DNA of 64,000 bases from Lachnospiraceae bacterium (GCA_009911195.1 QXWV01000024.1:1-64000); one strand, 5' to 3'. Positions 44,453 through 54,247 are shown, numbered from the stretch's first letter. Numbers and translations: made by a program. The notes: generated from the sequence alone by a model not told the origin.

Positions 44453-46366
44453 CTAGTTTTCCACCTGGTACAGGCGGTTATATCCATTCTCCACCTGGTA
44501 CAGGCATCCATACCCATCCCCCACCTGATACAGGCAGCCGTACCGGAATTCCCCTTCCGGCAGCAGCCCCCCGAAAAGTTCTTCCTTATCCCCTGCAATT
44601 TCATCCACATAAAGGAACTCGGCATGGGCATCCCTCAATGCATTTATGACATCCTGCCCCGTCCATGAAGAAGCATCTATATTTCCATGCATTACCGGAA
44701 CGGGAGACGCTTCAAACCCTAAATACGTATTCCTTACCCAGCTTATATCGGAAATATCCCTTAAATAGAGCACCCTTCCCAAGGCTTCGCCGCGTCCTGC
44801 TTCTACTGCCGCCAAAAAATCTTTCCCTTGTCCGTCAATAATAGCATCCCTTTCCGCCATTATTTCATCTATTCCACTCCTATAACCATACAATGCCCTA
44901 TAACCGCTTCCATAATCTGCTGTTAGAAAAACGAACAGCATACAAAGCACCAAACCAATTCTATTCCGGCACTCTTCCAGAACATAAAACGCCAGCAGAT
45001 ACAATCCCCCAATGGCAAAGGGGGCTCCATACCTTTCAATGGAAGATACCATTCCAAAAGGCTCCAAATACTGGGTTTCTACCACAAATATGGTCAAATG
45101 GCTTACCAGGTTAATCCCATAAAAAGCAATCCCTGTCACCGCCAAAAATCCCCCCGTATACCCCGCCACCCTTTTATCCAGCAAATGGTATTTATACAAC
45201 AAAAAAACAAAAAGAAGCAATAATAAATATAAGCTTAGAGGGCTTAAATCCACCGCAATCGTATTCCATCGGTGAAGCGGCCATTTCACAAATGCTTCTG
45301 CAAATGCCTTTACCATCCCATCATGATAGTCCGGGATATTCATCCCTCCTGTAGCCATTTGTATAGCCGTTCCCGTAAGCTTGGCCACTCTCCGGTTCAT
45401 AAGGCAAAAGCCCAGCCAGGAGATTTCCGTCAACACCGGAAACAGCGTCATTATGAAAAGCGCACGCCTGTCCTTCCTTTTTTCCCATTTCTCCATATCG
45501 TCCATTTTATGCCTCAGAAAATGATAACCGTAGGCGAACAGCAGCCCGAAAGCCACCCAGATAAATCCTGTATTTTTTATTAGCATAAGAACCATCAGGA
45601 GCAATGCCTGACGGATATAGTAGAATGGCTGTCCATGCCTTTTCCAGTCCGCAACGGCCGCCAAAAAGTTCCCGTACACAAGCGCCATAGTCAAATCCGC
45701 GCAGCATCCATCGCACCAGAATACCTCCGCTACCGATGGAAACAGCCAAAGGGCTATTGCCGCTGCTGCCATCGTCAGAATATTTCTTCTTTTCATCCGC
45801 CTAAGCAGAGGGAACAAAAAGGACAGATTCATAAAATAATATCCGGCAAACATTAGCCCTTCTTTAAATCCCCCTGGGGAAAAATGAAGAAACCACCATT
45901 TCACCATCTGGGTGCCTGGAGGATAATCCCCGAATTCCGCCGCCACATTACCATACCGCCCTGCAAAGCCGTCCAGATAAAAAAGAGCCTTCACATCCGT
46001 TGCCCAAAAGTTATAATCATCCCACCAGCTTACCGTTTTGGCACTTACACATGCTGTAACAATAACTGCCATAGCAAGGGCTGTGAGGGAGCTGGCGCTT
46101 AGCAGTTCCCGCCTGATAAAACGCAGCATATTCCTGCCATTGGCTTTCGATTTCTTATATACAATGATGGCATATACCGCCGCTGCTGCCACTACTGCCA
46201 CCGCCACATAATCGGAGAAGGACAGTATTCTGAAAAAAGAAAGCACATAAAGAAAAAGGACAAGAACAGAACACCCCACAGGGAAAGCTTCCACAAGGCA
46301 AATTCTGAACTTCCAGGAAATACACAATATTAAAATAAGAAATGCCGCTATATGAAAAAGAAACAT
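44453..46366 (-). CDS. Polytopic membrane protein, glycosyltransferase-like
   Basis: 637 residues with more than ten membrane helices and soluble C-terminus. Residues like WWDDYNFWATDVKALFYLDG and EFGDYPPGTQMVKWW in early loops recall GT-C type or O-antigen-related membrane glycosyltransferases. It ends with a 10-residue tandem repeat (LYQVENGYNR type, three copies). It precedes the GT2-GtrA gene, so the two probably serve one surface-glycan pathway. Start behind GAGGAAAAA. Confidence 0.75.
   Translation of the reverse strand: MFLFHIAAFLILILCISWKFRICLVEAFPVGCSVLVLFLYVLSFFRILSFSDYVAVAVVAAAAVYAIIVYKKSKANGRNMLRFIRRELLSASSLTALAMAVIVTACVSAKTVSWWDDYNFWATDVKALFYLDGFAGRYGNVAAEFGDYPPGTQMVKWWFLHFSPGGFKEGLMFAGYYFMNLSFLFPLLRRMKRRNILTMAAAAIALWLFPSVAEVFWCDGCCADLTMALVYGNFLAAVADWKRHGQPFYYIRQALLLMVLMLIKNTGFIWVAFGLLFAYGYHFLRHKMDDMEKWEKRKDRRALFIMTLFPVLTEISWLGFCLMNRRVAKLTGTAIQMATGGMNIPDYHDGMVKAFAEAFVKWPLHRWNTIAVDLSPLSLYLLLLLFVFLLYKYHLLDKRVAGYTGGFLAVTGIAFYGINLVSHLTIFVVETQYLEPFGMVSSIERYGAPFAIGGLYLLAFYVLEECRNRIGLVLCMLFVFLTADYGSGYRALYGYRSGIDEIMAERDAIIDGQGKDFLAAVEAGRGEALGRVLYLRDISDISWVRNTYLGFEASPVPVMHGNIDASSWTGQDVINALRDAHAEFLYVDEIAGDKEELFGGLLPEGEFRYGCLYQVGDGYGCLYQVENGYNRLYQVEN
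44461..44550. repeat. 30-bp tandem repeat, three copies
   Basis: Each unit begins CCACCTGxTACAGGC. It encodes the C-terminal LYQV repeats of the polytopic membrane protein and ends 8 bp from its stop codon. Confidence 0.8.
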
Positions 46367-46417
46367 TTTTTCCTCATTTCTGTACGTTTTATTATAAATA
46401 ATCTAGTTTGTAGATGG

Positions 46418-46789
46418 CTACCGCACCACAAATTTACGTTCACCTTCCACTGGCGGGATGACGTCTTCCTCTATCCTCTCAATGGAAATAAATTTCCCAC
46501 TGTTTAGCATCTGCAAAAGCCTGTGAATCTGGCGTTCTGGCCCCTGGGCTTCCATTTCCACGCTCCCATCCCATTCATTCCTCACCCATCCGGTCACCCC
46601 CAGCTCCAGCGCGCAATAGCGTGCGCTGTAACGGAATCCCACTCCCTGTACTTGACCGTATATTTTCATATGCTTACGAATAATATTATCTTCACCTATT
46701 ATTGTATTCTGCTTTATTTCCTGTTTTATATCCTGCCCTATTTCATTTTTTGTAACGTTTGTTTTTGTTTTGAACAGACCTTTAAACAT
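46418..46789 (-). CDS. Acylphosphatase with an N-terminal extension
   Basis: 123 residues. The acylphosphatase domain starts at about 41 (MKIYGQVQGVGFRYSARYCA, with the phosphate-binding Arg) and includes GWVRNEWDGSVEMEAQG with the catalytic Asn. The first 40 residues are an unusual polar extension. A strong AGGGAG site precedes the ATG at 46789 while the internal Met at 46669 has none, so the extension is probably translated. Confidence 0.85.
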   Translation of the reverse strand: MFKGLFKTKTNVTKNEIGQDIKQEIKQNTIIGEDNIIRKHMKIYGQVQGVGFRYSARYCALELGVTGWVRNEWDGSVEMEAQGPERQIHRLLQMLNSGKFISIERIEEDVIPPVEGERKFVVR

Positions 46790-46800
46790 TTTATCTCCCT

Positions 46801-47058
46801 TTATTTCTCTGCGCTATTTAGGATTTGGGCGCGTTTTGCAATAATTAACGCAAGTATATTCTTCGCAGCCAACTGCTCCTTATGCATCAGGCATTGTTTT
46901 AACTGGATAAAATTGCGGTCAAATGTATCACAGCCTGCCTCCCCTGCCTTCTTCTGCATCCTCTGCAACGTGCCCACCGCTATCTGCCAGTTTTCCCTAT
47001 TGATTGCCTGTCCTAATTTCATAAAGTCCAGGCTTTTACAAAAATCTATTGTTTCCAT
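46801..47058 (-). CDS. Small helical protein of unknown function
   Basis: 85 residues, mainly helical: METIDFCKSLDFMKLGQAI then NWQIAVGTLQRMQKKA and KNILALIIAKRAQILN. GGGGCGG precedes the ATG. I do not recognise the family. It lies 11 bp before the acylphosphatase gene and is probably cotranscribed with it. Confidence 0.65.
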   Translation of the reverse strand: METIDFCKSLDFMKLGQAINRENWQIAVGTLQRMQKKAGEAGCDTFDRNFIQLKQCLMHKEQLAAKNILALIIAKRAQILNSAEK

Positions 47059-47351
47059 ATATTATTATCCGCCCCGTTTGATGTTTTACTCTAATCATAT
47101 CTTTTATGGCCGCTGTTATTTTCTATTTAGAAATTATAGCATATAATGGGGAGGTTTTATAGGGGAACTTCTTTTCCAGTAACAATACTGCCAAAAAAAT
47201 TTACCTCAAATAATTTACCGCCAAAATTACATTTTCATATTACGCCAATTGTATGCTCTAGGATTCCCTGGAAAATATAGCTATATGGCAAAGGGCCATA
47301 CCCTTGCAGCCACAAACTGCTAAAGGCACAGCCCTTTTCCCCAGGCTATAT
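47059..47351. other. Gap before the solute-binding protein operon end
   Basis: 293 bp. A TATAAT-like box for the small helical gene lies near 47136-47141 on the minus strand. The region 47270-47345 contains imperfect inverted repeats that may end the solute-binding transcript. No gene seen. Confidence 0.4.
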
Positions 47352-48671
47352 CTATTTCCCCAGTGATTCCTCCTGCAATCTGTCGAATTCAGCCATGCAC
47401 TCATCTACAGTGGAACCATTTAAAAGCATTCTCACAATTAAACAGGTATTCCCCCATTGTTCCACCTTCATACCTGCATTGGAGCCAAGCACATATACAT
47501 TCTCTTCAATCCTGTCCTTCAACGGTTTCAGCGCTGGAATGCACTCCACATCCACGTTTTTGGAAGGGGAAATCACCTTATTCGTCTCCGCGTACAACTG
47601 AAGCGCTTCATCGGAAAGAATTATTTCTACCACATCTTTTGTATCTTCCAAATGCTCTGCCTCCATGTTGATACCATATCCTGTCATCGACACCACCGGC
47701 ATAGGTCCACGGCTACTGGGAAACCCAATCACCTGCAATTCAAAATCCAGTTTTCCATAAGCTGTATCCGCATTGGCTGCACTCCAGTATGCCATCACAA
47801 TCGGCGTCTTCTGGGCAAGAAAGTCCGGCCCTTCCCCCTCAATCGCTTCATAAGTATAAGCCGTTTTGGCATCAATGTATCCTTTATCTATCAATTCCTG
47901 CAAAAATTCAAATCCTGGACGCATGTAGTCGCTGTATTTGCTTTCTCCACTATTAAGCGCTGCTATTTCTTCTTCTGTATTTCCTCCGTTATATAAGTCC
48001 GCATAAGCCTGCGCAAAAACAAAATTTTCCAGCCACCAACGGTTTGCACCTATAGGGGTTTCTATTCCGTTTTCTTTAAATACCCTACAGCACTCCAGCA
48101 AATCCTCCGGCGTTTCTGGCAACTTAAGCCCATACCGGTCAAACATATCCTTATTGACAAACATGCCGTGGACCACCACTTCCTGGGGAATCGCCACAAG
48201 CTTCCCGTCCACAGTATTCGCCGTTTTCACCACTTCCCTTAAATTCTTTACACAGTCCAGTTCCGAAAGGTCAAGCAGCCTTCCTTCTTCACCAAGTATC
48301 AGTATGGTATCCGGATTTAGCAAATACAAATCATCCATATTATTTCGTACCCGGTCCAATGTTACATCGTCATATGTTTTTTCCTGATAGTTTTCTGCCG
48401 TATATGTCCTATATTCCACGGTCAGACCCAGTTTTTCCTCAGCGATGCCTACCGTCAAATCAAACGCAGTCCTCGAAATATTTTTTGCATCCGGGCTTGA
48501 TTTTTCCATAGGGCCAAACAGATTAACTACTTTTTCCTCTCCTTCTTCGCTAATCATTATTCTATTTCCAGACTCACTATTATTCCCGCAGCCGGCTATG
48601 AGCAATATACCTGCCCCTGCCAGACACGCCAATAATGATTTCCTGATACTCCCCTTCTTCTTTCCCTTCAT
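47352..48671 (-). CDS. Extracellular solute-binding lipoprotein (ABC type)
   Basis: 439 residues. Lipoprotein signal with lipobox LLIAGCG. The mature part fits family 1 sugar-binding proteins: VVVHGMFVNKDMFDRYGLKLPETPEDLLE, PIGANRWW, TPIVMAYWSAANAD. No permease genes are adjacent; instead it directly follows a hybrid histidine kinase gene by 3 bp, so it may feed signals to the kinase rather than a transporter (inference). Confidence 0.87.
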   Translation of the reverse strand: MKGKKKGSIRKSLLACLAGAGILLIAGCGNNSESGNRIMISEEGEEKVVNLFGPMEKSSPDAKNISRTAFDLTVGIAEEKLGLTVEYRTYTAENYQEKTYDDVTLDRVRNNMDDLYLLNPDTILILGEEGRLLDLSELDCVKNLREVVKTANTVDGKLVAIPQEVVVHGMFVNKDMFDRYGLKLPETPEDLLECCRVFKENGIETPIGANRWWLENFVFAQAYADLYNGGNTEEEIAALNSGESKYSDYMRPGFEFLQELIDKGYIDAKTAYTYEAIEGEGPDFLAQKTPIVMAYWSAANADTAYGKLDFELQVIGFPSSRGPMPVVSMTGYGINMEAEHLEDTKDVVEIILSDEALQLYAETNKVISPSKNVDVECIPALKPLKDRIEENVYVLGSNAGMKVEQWGNTCLIVRMLLNGSTVDECMAEFDRLQEESLGK

Positions 48672-48674
48672 ACT

Positions 48675-50864
48675 TCATTCCTTTCTTTCTATCCATTGAT
48701 ATATCGTTTTTCTTAATAAATCCATATCAATTGGCTTTGCCACATGAACATTCATGCCCGCATCCAGGGCTTCTTTTACATCTTCCACAAATGCATTAGC
48801 CGTCATTGCAATAATCGGAATTTTGGATGCATCCTCCCTCTTTAACATACGGATTGCCTTTGTGGCCTCATAGCCGTTCATCACCGGCATCTGCACATCC
48901 ATTAAAATCGCATCGAACTCCCCTTCTTCAGAAGCCGCAAAACGTTCTACCGCCAATTTCCCATTTTCCACAATCTCGCAGTTAATTCCCTCTATATCTA
49001 AAAGTTCAAGCAGAATTTCCGCATTGATTTCATTATCTTCCGCTGCCAGGAGATTCAGCCCTTCCAGGCTAAAGTCCCCCATATCTTCCACTGTTTTGTC
49101 CTCTTCTTCTTTTTCCTCCTGCTCGTCCAGTATACGCAATTCCAGTTCCACCTGGAAAAGGCTTCCCTTATCGACTTGACTGGAAACCTTTATTTTCCCC
49201 CCCATCAGCTCCACAATATTTTTTGTAATGGCCATTCCCAGTCCGGTACCCTGCACTTTATTCGTTGTGCTGTTTTCCGCCCTTGTAAAAGCTTCAAATA
49301 TTGTCTTTAAATACTCCTCCGTCATCCCATACCCGTCATCCTCCACTTCAATCCGGATATGTTCAAATTGGCTGGAATACTGTTCCAATCCTATAAGGCG
49401 AAACCAGATATTCCCACCCTTGGGCGTATATTTCACCGCATTGGAAAGAAGATTAATCAGAACCTGATTAAGCCTCGTTTCATCCCCTTCCAGATATTTG
49501 TGTCTGATTCCGTCTACAGAAGTATAAAGATTCTGTTCCTTCGCATTTGCCATCGGACGGATAATTGTATCCACCGAAGACACCAGGTCATCTATAGTAA
49601 ACTCACCGATGGTTAACACCACTTTCCCGCTCTCAATTTTTGAAACGTCCAGGATGTCATTAATCAGGCTCAATAAATGTTGGCCGGAAGCCGTGATTTT
49701 CTTCGTATATTCCCTTACTTTAGAAGGGTTTTCCGCATCTTTCGCAAGCAAAGTGGTAAATCCAAGAATAGCATTCATCGGCGTCCTGATGTCATGGGAC
49801 ATATTGGAAAGGAACATCGTCTTGGAATTGCTTGCCACCTGGGCTGCCTGCAAAGCCTCCGCTAATTGCTTGTTATGCAGTTCCCTTTCTTTTTCCCGCT
49901 CCTTCCTGATTTTTATCTGCTGCCTTTGATTAAGATAATAAATCAGGCAGCACAATAAAAATGCCACCAGCATTACGATTACTACAACGAGAATATTTTG
50001 GTTTACTGTCCGCCCTTCCTGCTGGATGGCTTCAATTGGTACATAACCAATCAAATAAATTGCCCCATCATTCACCGCCCACATGTAAATTAGGGAATGC
50101 TTCCCCTGGATATCATGATAAAACATGATATTTTTCCCTTGGTCAATACATTCTGCAACTTCCTTTTGCAGTTCCTCTTCAAGGATACGGTTGGCACGGT
50201 AAAAATCTTCCAGGTTCAAATGCCCCGCATTCCGTTCCCCCATCCCCTTAGGCTTTAGAACCAGCCTCTCGCTCTCTGCATCCATAATATAAAGCATTGC
50301 GCTGCCATTATAAAATCCCTTAGGCAACGCTTCATCAAATGAATCATAAATATATTCTATATATAAAGACGCTATTTCTCTGCCGTCTTTTACCACAGGG
50401 CATTTCATCGTGTATGCCCATGTTCCCATATCGTTCAGGTAAGATTTGGAAATCGGTAAATCACCTACCACTTTTCCATTAGAAAAGTCTAGTCCATCTT
50501 CTGAGAACGTCTCATTTGTATTGGAAACCCCTTCAGTCTTTCCTTCCAAAATTAGCGACATCTTCACCATAGTCTGATTTCTGTTATAAGAGGAGACAAA
50601 TTCTTCCGGTTCATCCAACGTAGCAATTTCCTGCGCGATTAGCTTCTGAAACTCTGATTCTTTCACTAAAATTGCCTCTATTGTCCCTCTAATCAAGACT
50701 AAGCTTTCATTTAAATTGTGAATCGCCGAAGTTGACATCTCCTCAGTTATTTTCCGCGATACAGTAAATACTACCATGCCTAATATAAAGAAAACCACTA
50801 TAATCGAGAAAAGCAACGGAGGTACTTTTCCATTCAGTATGTTTTTAATCTTCTCTCTTTTCAC
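48675..50864 (-). CDS. Hybrid sensor histidine kinase with receiver domain
   Basis: About 729 residues. TM helix near residue 17-37, an extracellular sensing domain (about 40-285), a second TM (about 290-312), a short coiled coil, HisKA with FLSNMSHDIRTPMNAILGF (phospho-His), HATPase with NLLSNAVKYTPKGG and DDGYGMTEE and GTGLGMAITKNIVELMGG, and a C-terminal receiver with Asp in ILMDVQMPVMNGYEATKAI. The GTG at 50864 follows AAAGGA. Cotranscribed with the solute-binding lipoprotein. Confidence 0.9.
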   Translation of the reverse strand: MKREKIKNILNGKVPPLLFSIIVVFFILGMVVFTVSRKITEEMSTSAIHNLNESLVLIRGTIEAILVKESEFQKLIAQEIATLDEPEEFVSSYNRNQTMVKMSLILEGKTEGVSNTNETFSEDGLDFSNGKVVGDLPISKSYLNDMGTWAYTMKCPVVKDGREIASLYIEYIYDSFDEALPKGFYNGSAMLYIMDAESERLVLKPKGMGERNAGHLNLEDFYRANRILEEELQKEVAECIDQGKNIMFYHDIQGKHSLIYMWAVNDGAIYLIGYVPIEAIQQEGRTVNQNILVVVIVMLVAFLLCCLIYYLNQRQQIKIRKEREKERELHNKQLAEALQAAQVASNSKTMFLSNMSHDIRTPMNAILGFTTLLAKDAENPSKVREYTKKITASGQHLLSLINDILDVSKIESGKVVLTIGEFTIDDLVSSVDTIIRPMANAKEQNLYTSVDGIRHKYLEGDETRLNQVLINLLSNAVKYTPKGGNIWFRLIGLEQYSSQFEHIRIEVEDDGYGMTEEYLKTIFEAFTRAENSTTNKVQGTGLGMAITKNIVELMGGKIKVSSQVDKGSLFQVELELRILDEQEEKEEEDKTVEDMGDFSLEGLNLLAAEDNEINAEILLELLDIEGINCEIVENGKLAVERFAASEEGEFDAILMDVQMPVMNGYEATKAIRMLKREDASKIPIIAMTANAFVEDVKEALDAGMNVHVAKPIDMDLLRKTIYQWIERKE

Positions 50865-50915
50865 ACTAATTCCATTCCTTTCTCTCAATCTGCAATCTTT
50901 GAGCCGCAGATACAA

Positions 50916-51229
50916 ATCTAGATAAAGAATGCCTCATCGCCTGCCGAACAGACGCACCAGTCCTAAAAACATAATAATAAATCAAATACTTTTATAAAAA
51001 TATTATACTCTTACACCCTTTTTTCTGTCAATAAGATTCCCTCTGGCATCAAAAAGGAAAACACAAAACGATACATCGTTTCGTTGTTCGTTCCATTTTG
51101 GCATGTCCGGTATCTTGGAACAAAAGTATTTTTTAAGGCCAGCCGGGAATCCTGCCCCTGACCCCCGGCCACCCCATCCCCATATATCACAATGTTTCTC
51201 ACCCTCTGCTACACATCCCTGTCTTCTGC
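50916..51229. other. Gap upstream of the hybrid kinase
   Basis: It holds the kinase promoter (51002-51031). The remaining bases show no gene; a 63-codon minus-strand frame (51011-51202) lacks a ribosome site and family. Confidence 0.45.
51002..51031 (-). promoter_or_regulatory. Promoter of the kinase/solute-binding operon
   Basis: Minus strand TTGACA (51031-51026), 18-bp spacer, TATAAT (51007-51002). The leader is about 130 nt. Confidence 0.8.
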
Positions 51230-51778
51230 CTATACTTCCTGCAGTAGCGCCTTCAGCAGCATAATATGGTATTCCTCATCTTTTATGATTCTTTCCAGCA
51301 CCGCATTCACACATGGGTCTGCTATCATCTGGATATGCATTTCATACTGGCGTATCGCTTCTCTTTCCGCCTCCACGTCCGCTAACAGCATTCTCTTCAC
51401 ATTTTCCGGTATATTCAGGTATTCCGGAGTCCACATTTTCCGCTTCCCATTGCGCAGCTTTGCCGTAAAATCAATATTCCCCCCCAACAGTACAATAAGT
51501 TCCCCCAACTTCTGCAAGTGCATCATTTCCGCCACAGCAATACCAAGCAATGTCCTTGCCATGGTACATTTTTCATAAGATATACGGTTCTCGTTATTAA
51601 TATATTGAGTGATGGCTGAAAGCTCCGATACCGCACCACAGTAATCCACGCCAAGCAAATCCGCATATGCCTGATTCCGGCCGCTTACCTGGATTGGCGG
51701 ATACGGCAAATCCGCCATGGCAGGCCTCACTCCGCTAAAACTGCAAGGATTGGTTATCATTTTCTTATTCTCTTCCAA
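51230..51778 (-). CDS. Ferritin-like di-iron protein
   Basis: 182 residues. A four-helix bundle with the iron ligands in SELSAITQYI, AEMMHLQKLG (ExxH), DVEAEREAIRQYEMH and KDEEYHIMLL (ExxH). This is the pattern of rubrerythrin/manganese-catalase-like proteins, some of which are spore coat components in clostridia. TTG start at 51778 behind AAGGAG. Its substrate is unknown; a peroxide or oxygen role is likely (inference). Confidence 0.82.
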   Translation of the reverse strand: MEENKKMITNPCSFSGVRPAMADLPYPPIQVSGRNQAYADLLGVDYCGAVSELSAITQYINNENRISYEKCTMARTLLGIAVAEMMHLQKLGELIVLLGGNIDFTAKLRNGKRKMWTPEYLNIPENVKRMLLADVEAEREAIRQYEMHIQMIADPCVNAVLERIIKDEEYHIMLLKALLQEV

Positions 51779-51836
51779 TATACAATCTCCTTACCTATCT
51801 TACTAATTAATATATTGGAAAAACGGAATAATGTTC

Positions 51837-52559
51837 CTATCTCCTAACCAACTCCTCTTCCATACGGTTAGGGCAGTGTATGCTGCTGCATCCAAGGCAA
51901 ATACCCGGGCAATGGGCCGCCTCCTCTTTTGTCAGTTCTGCTATAAATACAACACTCTTTTTCGGCTGTATACAAAAAGAACTATTACATATTATCCTAT
52001 GTAAATTTCCTCCCGCTATCCCCTGGACATCATACCCTGCCTCCTGTTCCTCTAGCTGTGAGGCAATATCCTCCAAAATTCCAGGCAGCATTTCCAAAGG
52101 GAATTCTCCTTCGCTGCCCAGGAAATGATACCTTGCCACATGCCAATCCGTATGCTCCTGCATATATTGGTTATATTCCCGATAACTGTCCAATAAAAGT
52201 TCACTGGCCAGCCCTTCCAGCATATAGCATTCCGAAAGCATCCCCTTTTGACTGTAGCTTTCCTGCAGTTCGTCCACACTCCACCCCAAAGATATTACAA
52301 CTGCCTCCCATCGCCTATCCAGAATCTTGTTATTCCCTTCCTCCTGCCTCCCCTTCACGGAAAGGGAATTCTGAGCGGGAGGAACATGCCATCCTTTTCT
52401 TTCCCAGAACGCATCCCCGGCTATAAATGGCAGCATCTCTTCCGCCACTGCCTTCAACTCGTCCATTTGCCCCTCACCATAATGATATTTCCTTCGTACC
52501 TTTTCCAAAAAAACCGGCTTCAAAAAGCCGTCCAATAAACCCGGGAAAAAAACTGACAT
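51837..52559 (-). CDS. Protein with C-terminal Cys cluster, possibly corrinoid-linked
   Basis: 240 residues. The central part (GMLSECYMLEGLASELLLDSY) faintly recalls the activation domain of B12-dependent methionine synthase, and the C-terminus has a cluster C-x3-C-x2-C-x4-C (CPGICLGCSSIHCPNR) suited to a metal or Fe-S centre. The next gene upstream is the corrinoid adenosyltransferase. A role in corrinoid reactivation is therefore possible, but the family call is tentative. Confidence 0.55.
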   Translation of the reverse strand: MSVFFPGLLDGFLKPVFLEKVRRKYHYGEGQMDELKAVAEEMLPFIAGDAFWERKGWHVPPAQNSLSVKGRQEEGNNKILDRRWEAVVISLGWSVDELQESYSQKGMLSECYMLEGLASELLLDSYREYNQYMQEHTDWHVARYHFLGSEGEFPLEMLPGILEDIASQLEEQEAGYDVQGIAGGNLHRIICNSSFCIQPKKSVVFIAELTKEEAAHCPGICLGCSSIHCPNRMEEELVRR

Positions 52560-52586
52560 ATCTATTTACTTACCCCTTCCATTATT

Positions 52587-53114
52587 TCAATATTCAATCC
52601 CTTCCCTGGCGATTAATCCCCGGGTATAGGGATGGCGGATGCACCCCATCTCCGTAATATAATCTGCCCTGACCTTCATAAAATCTTCCGCACCACGCCC
52701 GGTCAGGACAAGTTCTATCCCCCCTCCTTCCCCTCCTTTTCCTGCATTCATCAGCCACCTGATTTTCTCCTTATCCAGCAGCCTCCATTTTACAGGGTAT
52801 GTCACCTCATCCAGGATAACCATATCGTAAACACCTTCGTTTACCGCATTTAACAGTTCATCTAAAATATGGTTGTGGATATCCGTAAGTTCCGCTTTGT
52901 CCTGCGCAGATAAAGTAGAATAAAATCCGAATTTTTTTTCGCTACGCAAAACGGTTACGCCCGGCAGGTTTTTGAGCACATATAATTCCCCGGTATCATT
53001 CCCTTTCATAAACTGGGCAAAGCATACCCGAAACCCTCTCCCCGCTGCCCGCACGCACATTCCGATTGCAGCCGTTGTCTTCCCTTTTCCCTCACCGGTA
53101 TATAAGTGTATCAT
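52587..53114 (-). CDS. cobO: Cob(I)yrinic acid a,c-diamide adenosyltransferase
   Basis: 175 residues. P-loop GEGKGKTTAAIGMCVRAAGRG at the N-terminus, FAQFMKG, MVILDEVTYPVKW and a late ELVLTGRGA, all typical of the CobA/CobO/BtuR family. It adenosylates corrinoids to make coenzyme B12. The start follows AAAGGGG. It is 27 bp before the Cys-cluster gene and probably cotranscribed. Confidence 0.92.
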   Translation of the reverse strand: MIHLYTGEGKGKTTAAIGMCVRAAGRGFRVCFAQFMKGNDTGELYVLKNLPGVTVLRSEKKFGFYSTLSAQDKAELTDIHNHILDELLNAVNEGVYDMVILDEVTYPVKWRLLDKEKIRWLMNAGKGGEGGGIELVLTGRGAEDFMKVRADYITEMGCIRHPYTRGLIAREGIEY

Positions 53115-53185
53115 TGCCAGCCTTCCCCTTTCATAACCGTACCCCCATCTATTCTTCCATTATTTTTGCATTTCCTTCTATCCTA

Positions 53186-54247
53186 TTAACTGCTAAAACT
53201 ATATTCCATCAGCTCTTCCCATGTCACTTCCCTGCCGTATTTCACATACAGGGATGATAGTCCGGCTCCAAGCCTGATTGCCCCTTCCATGTCCATTTTA
53301 AGCAAAAGGCCCAAAAGCAGCCCAGCATTGAAATTATCGCCTCCGCCTGTAATAGTCCTCGGATTTTTCACGATTTCCTTCTCTATGGATAAAATTTCAT
53401 CCCCCTTCACATAGCAGGAAGCCCCCAGTAAATGTAGCACCATTTCACTGCATGAGAACCGTTTTGACAAGGTTAGCAGCTTTTCTTCCATACTCATTTC
53501 CCCAAACCCCAACTTCTCCGAAAACTGCTCCAATTCATTTTCATTCAGGCTCACCGCAATATCAAAGTATTGTGCATATCCTCTAATCAGCTCCGTCATT
53601 TTCTCCACTTCTTCCTTTTGCCGCTTGGAAAAATCCGAAAAGTCCATGAGCATCGTTTTCCTGCCCTTAAACTCACATTTAGGAAGTATCCGGGTCAGAA
53701 TATTTTCCCAGATATCATTGCTGCCAATCAGTTCCCCCCAGTTTAAAAAAGCCGCCCCGTCGCATTCCTCCAGATACCGGATGAGCTCCTCCTCCGGCAC
53801 GGCCGAAATCAGCCTGCGGTAGTCCAACGCATCGATATCCCCGTTTTCCCCCAACATAAGCTTTCCCGATATAAATTCCAGCGCATCGCTGTATCCTGGA
53901 TTGCCAACCGAAATCAACAAACAGTTCCCGCTCATCTGCCGGAAAATCGGCAAAACCTCCGGAAACCCCATCGTGCCTACGCAAACGGGCTTACATCCTA
54001 ATGTTCCCAGGGCATTGGCCATAATGGGCATATTCCCTCCGATTTTCTCCTGCACCTTTTCCAGCGCCACGCTACAGCTCTTCCCTTCTTTTGCCGCCAG
54101 GTAATCCGCAAACTCTTTTATTGTCTGGAAAAAATCCGTATTATCCCTATCCTTCATCCTGACTGGTTTCAAAATTTTATCCACGAAACCATCAAACCCC
54201 ATAAATATATTAAACTTTAAATCCTCTTTTGCTTTATTATGAAGCAT
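53186..54247 (-). CDS. PfkB/ribokinase-like carbohydrate kinase
   Basis: About 353 residues. The fold is recognised by FMGFDGFVDKI near the start, KIGGNMPIMANALGTLG, and the C-terminal RTITGGGDNFNAGLLLGLL (PfkB signature 2 with catalytic Asp). The ATG at 54247 lies 8 bp past GAGGAGG and is clearly better than the frame start at 54313. The substrate cannot be read; an unusual GGGD instead of GAGD is present. Confidence 0.8.
   Translation of the reverse strand: MLHNKAKEDLKFNIFMGFDGFVDKILKPVRMKDRDNTDFFQTIKEFADYLAAKEGKSCSVALEKVQEKIGGNMPIMANALGTLGCKPVCVGTMGFPEVLPIFRQMSGNCLLISVGNPGYSDALEFISGKLMLGENGDIDALDYRRLISAVPEEELIRYLEECDGAAFLNWGELIGSNDIWENILTRILPKCEFKGRKTMLMDFSDFSKRQKEEVEKMTELIRGYAQYFDIAVSLNENELEQFSEKLGFGEMSMEEKLLTLSKRFSCSEMVLHLLGASCYVKGDEILSIEKEIVKNPRTITGGGDNFNAGLLLGLLLKMDMEGAIRLGAGLSSLYVKYGREVTWEELMEYSFSS

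Noticed and set aside
51011-51202. Minus-strand 63-codon ORF in the kinase leader
   Set aside because: It runs through the promoter of the kinase operon and lacks a ribosome site.
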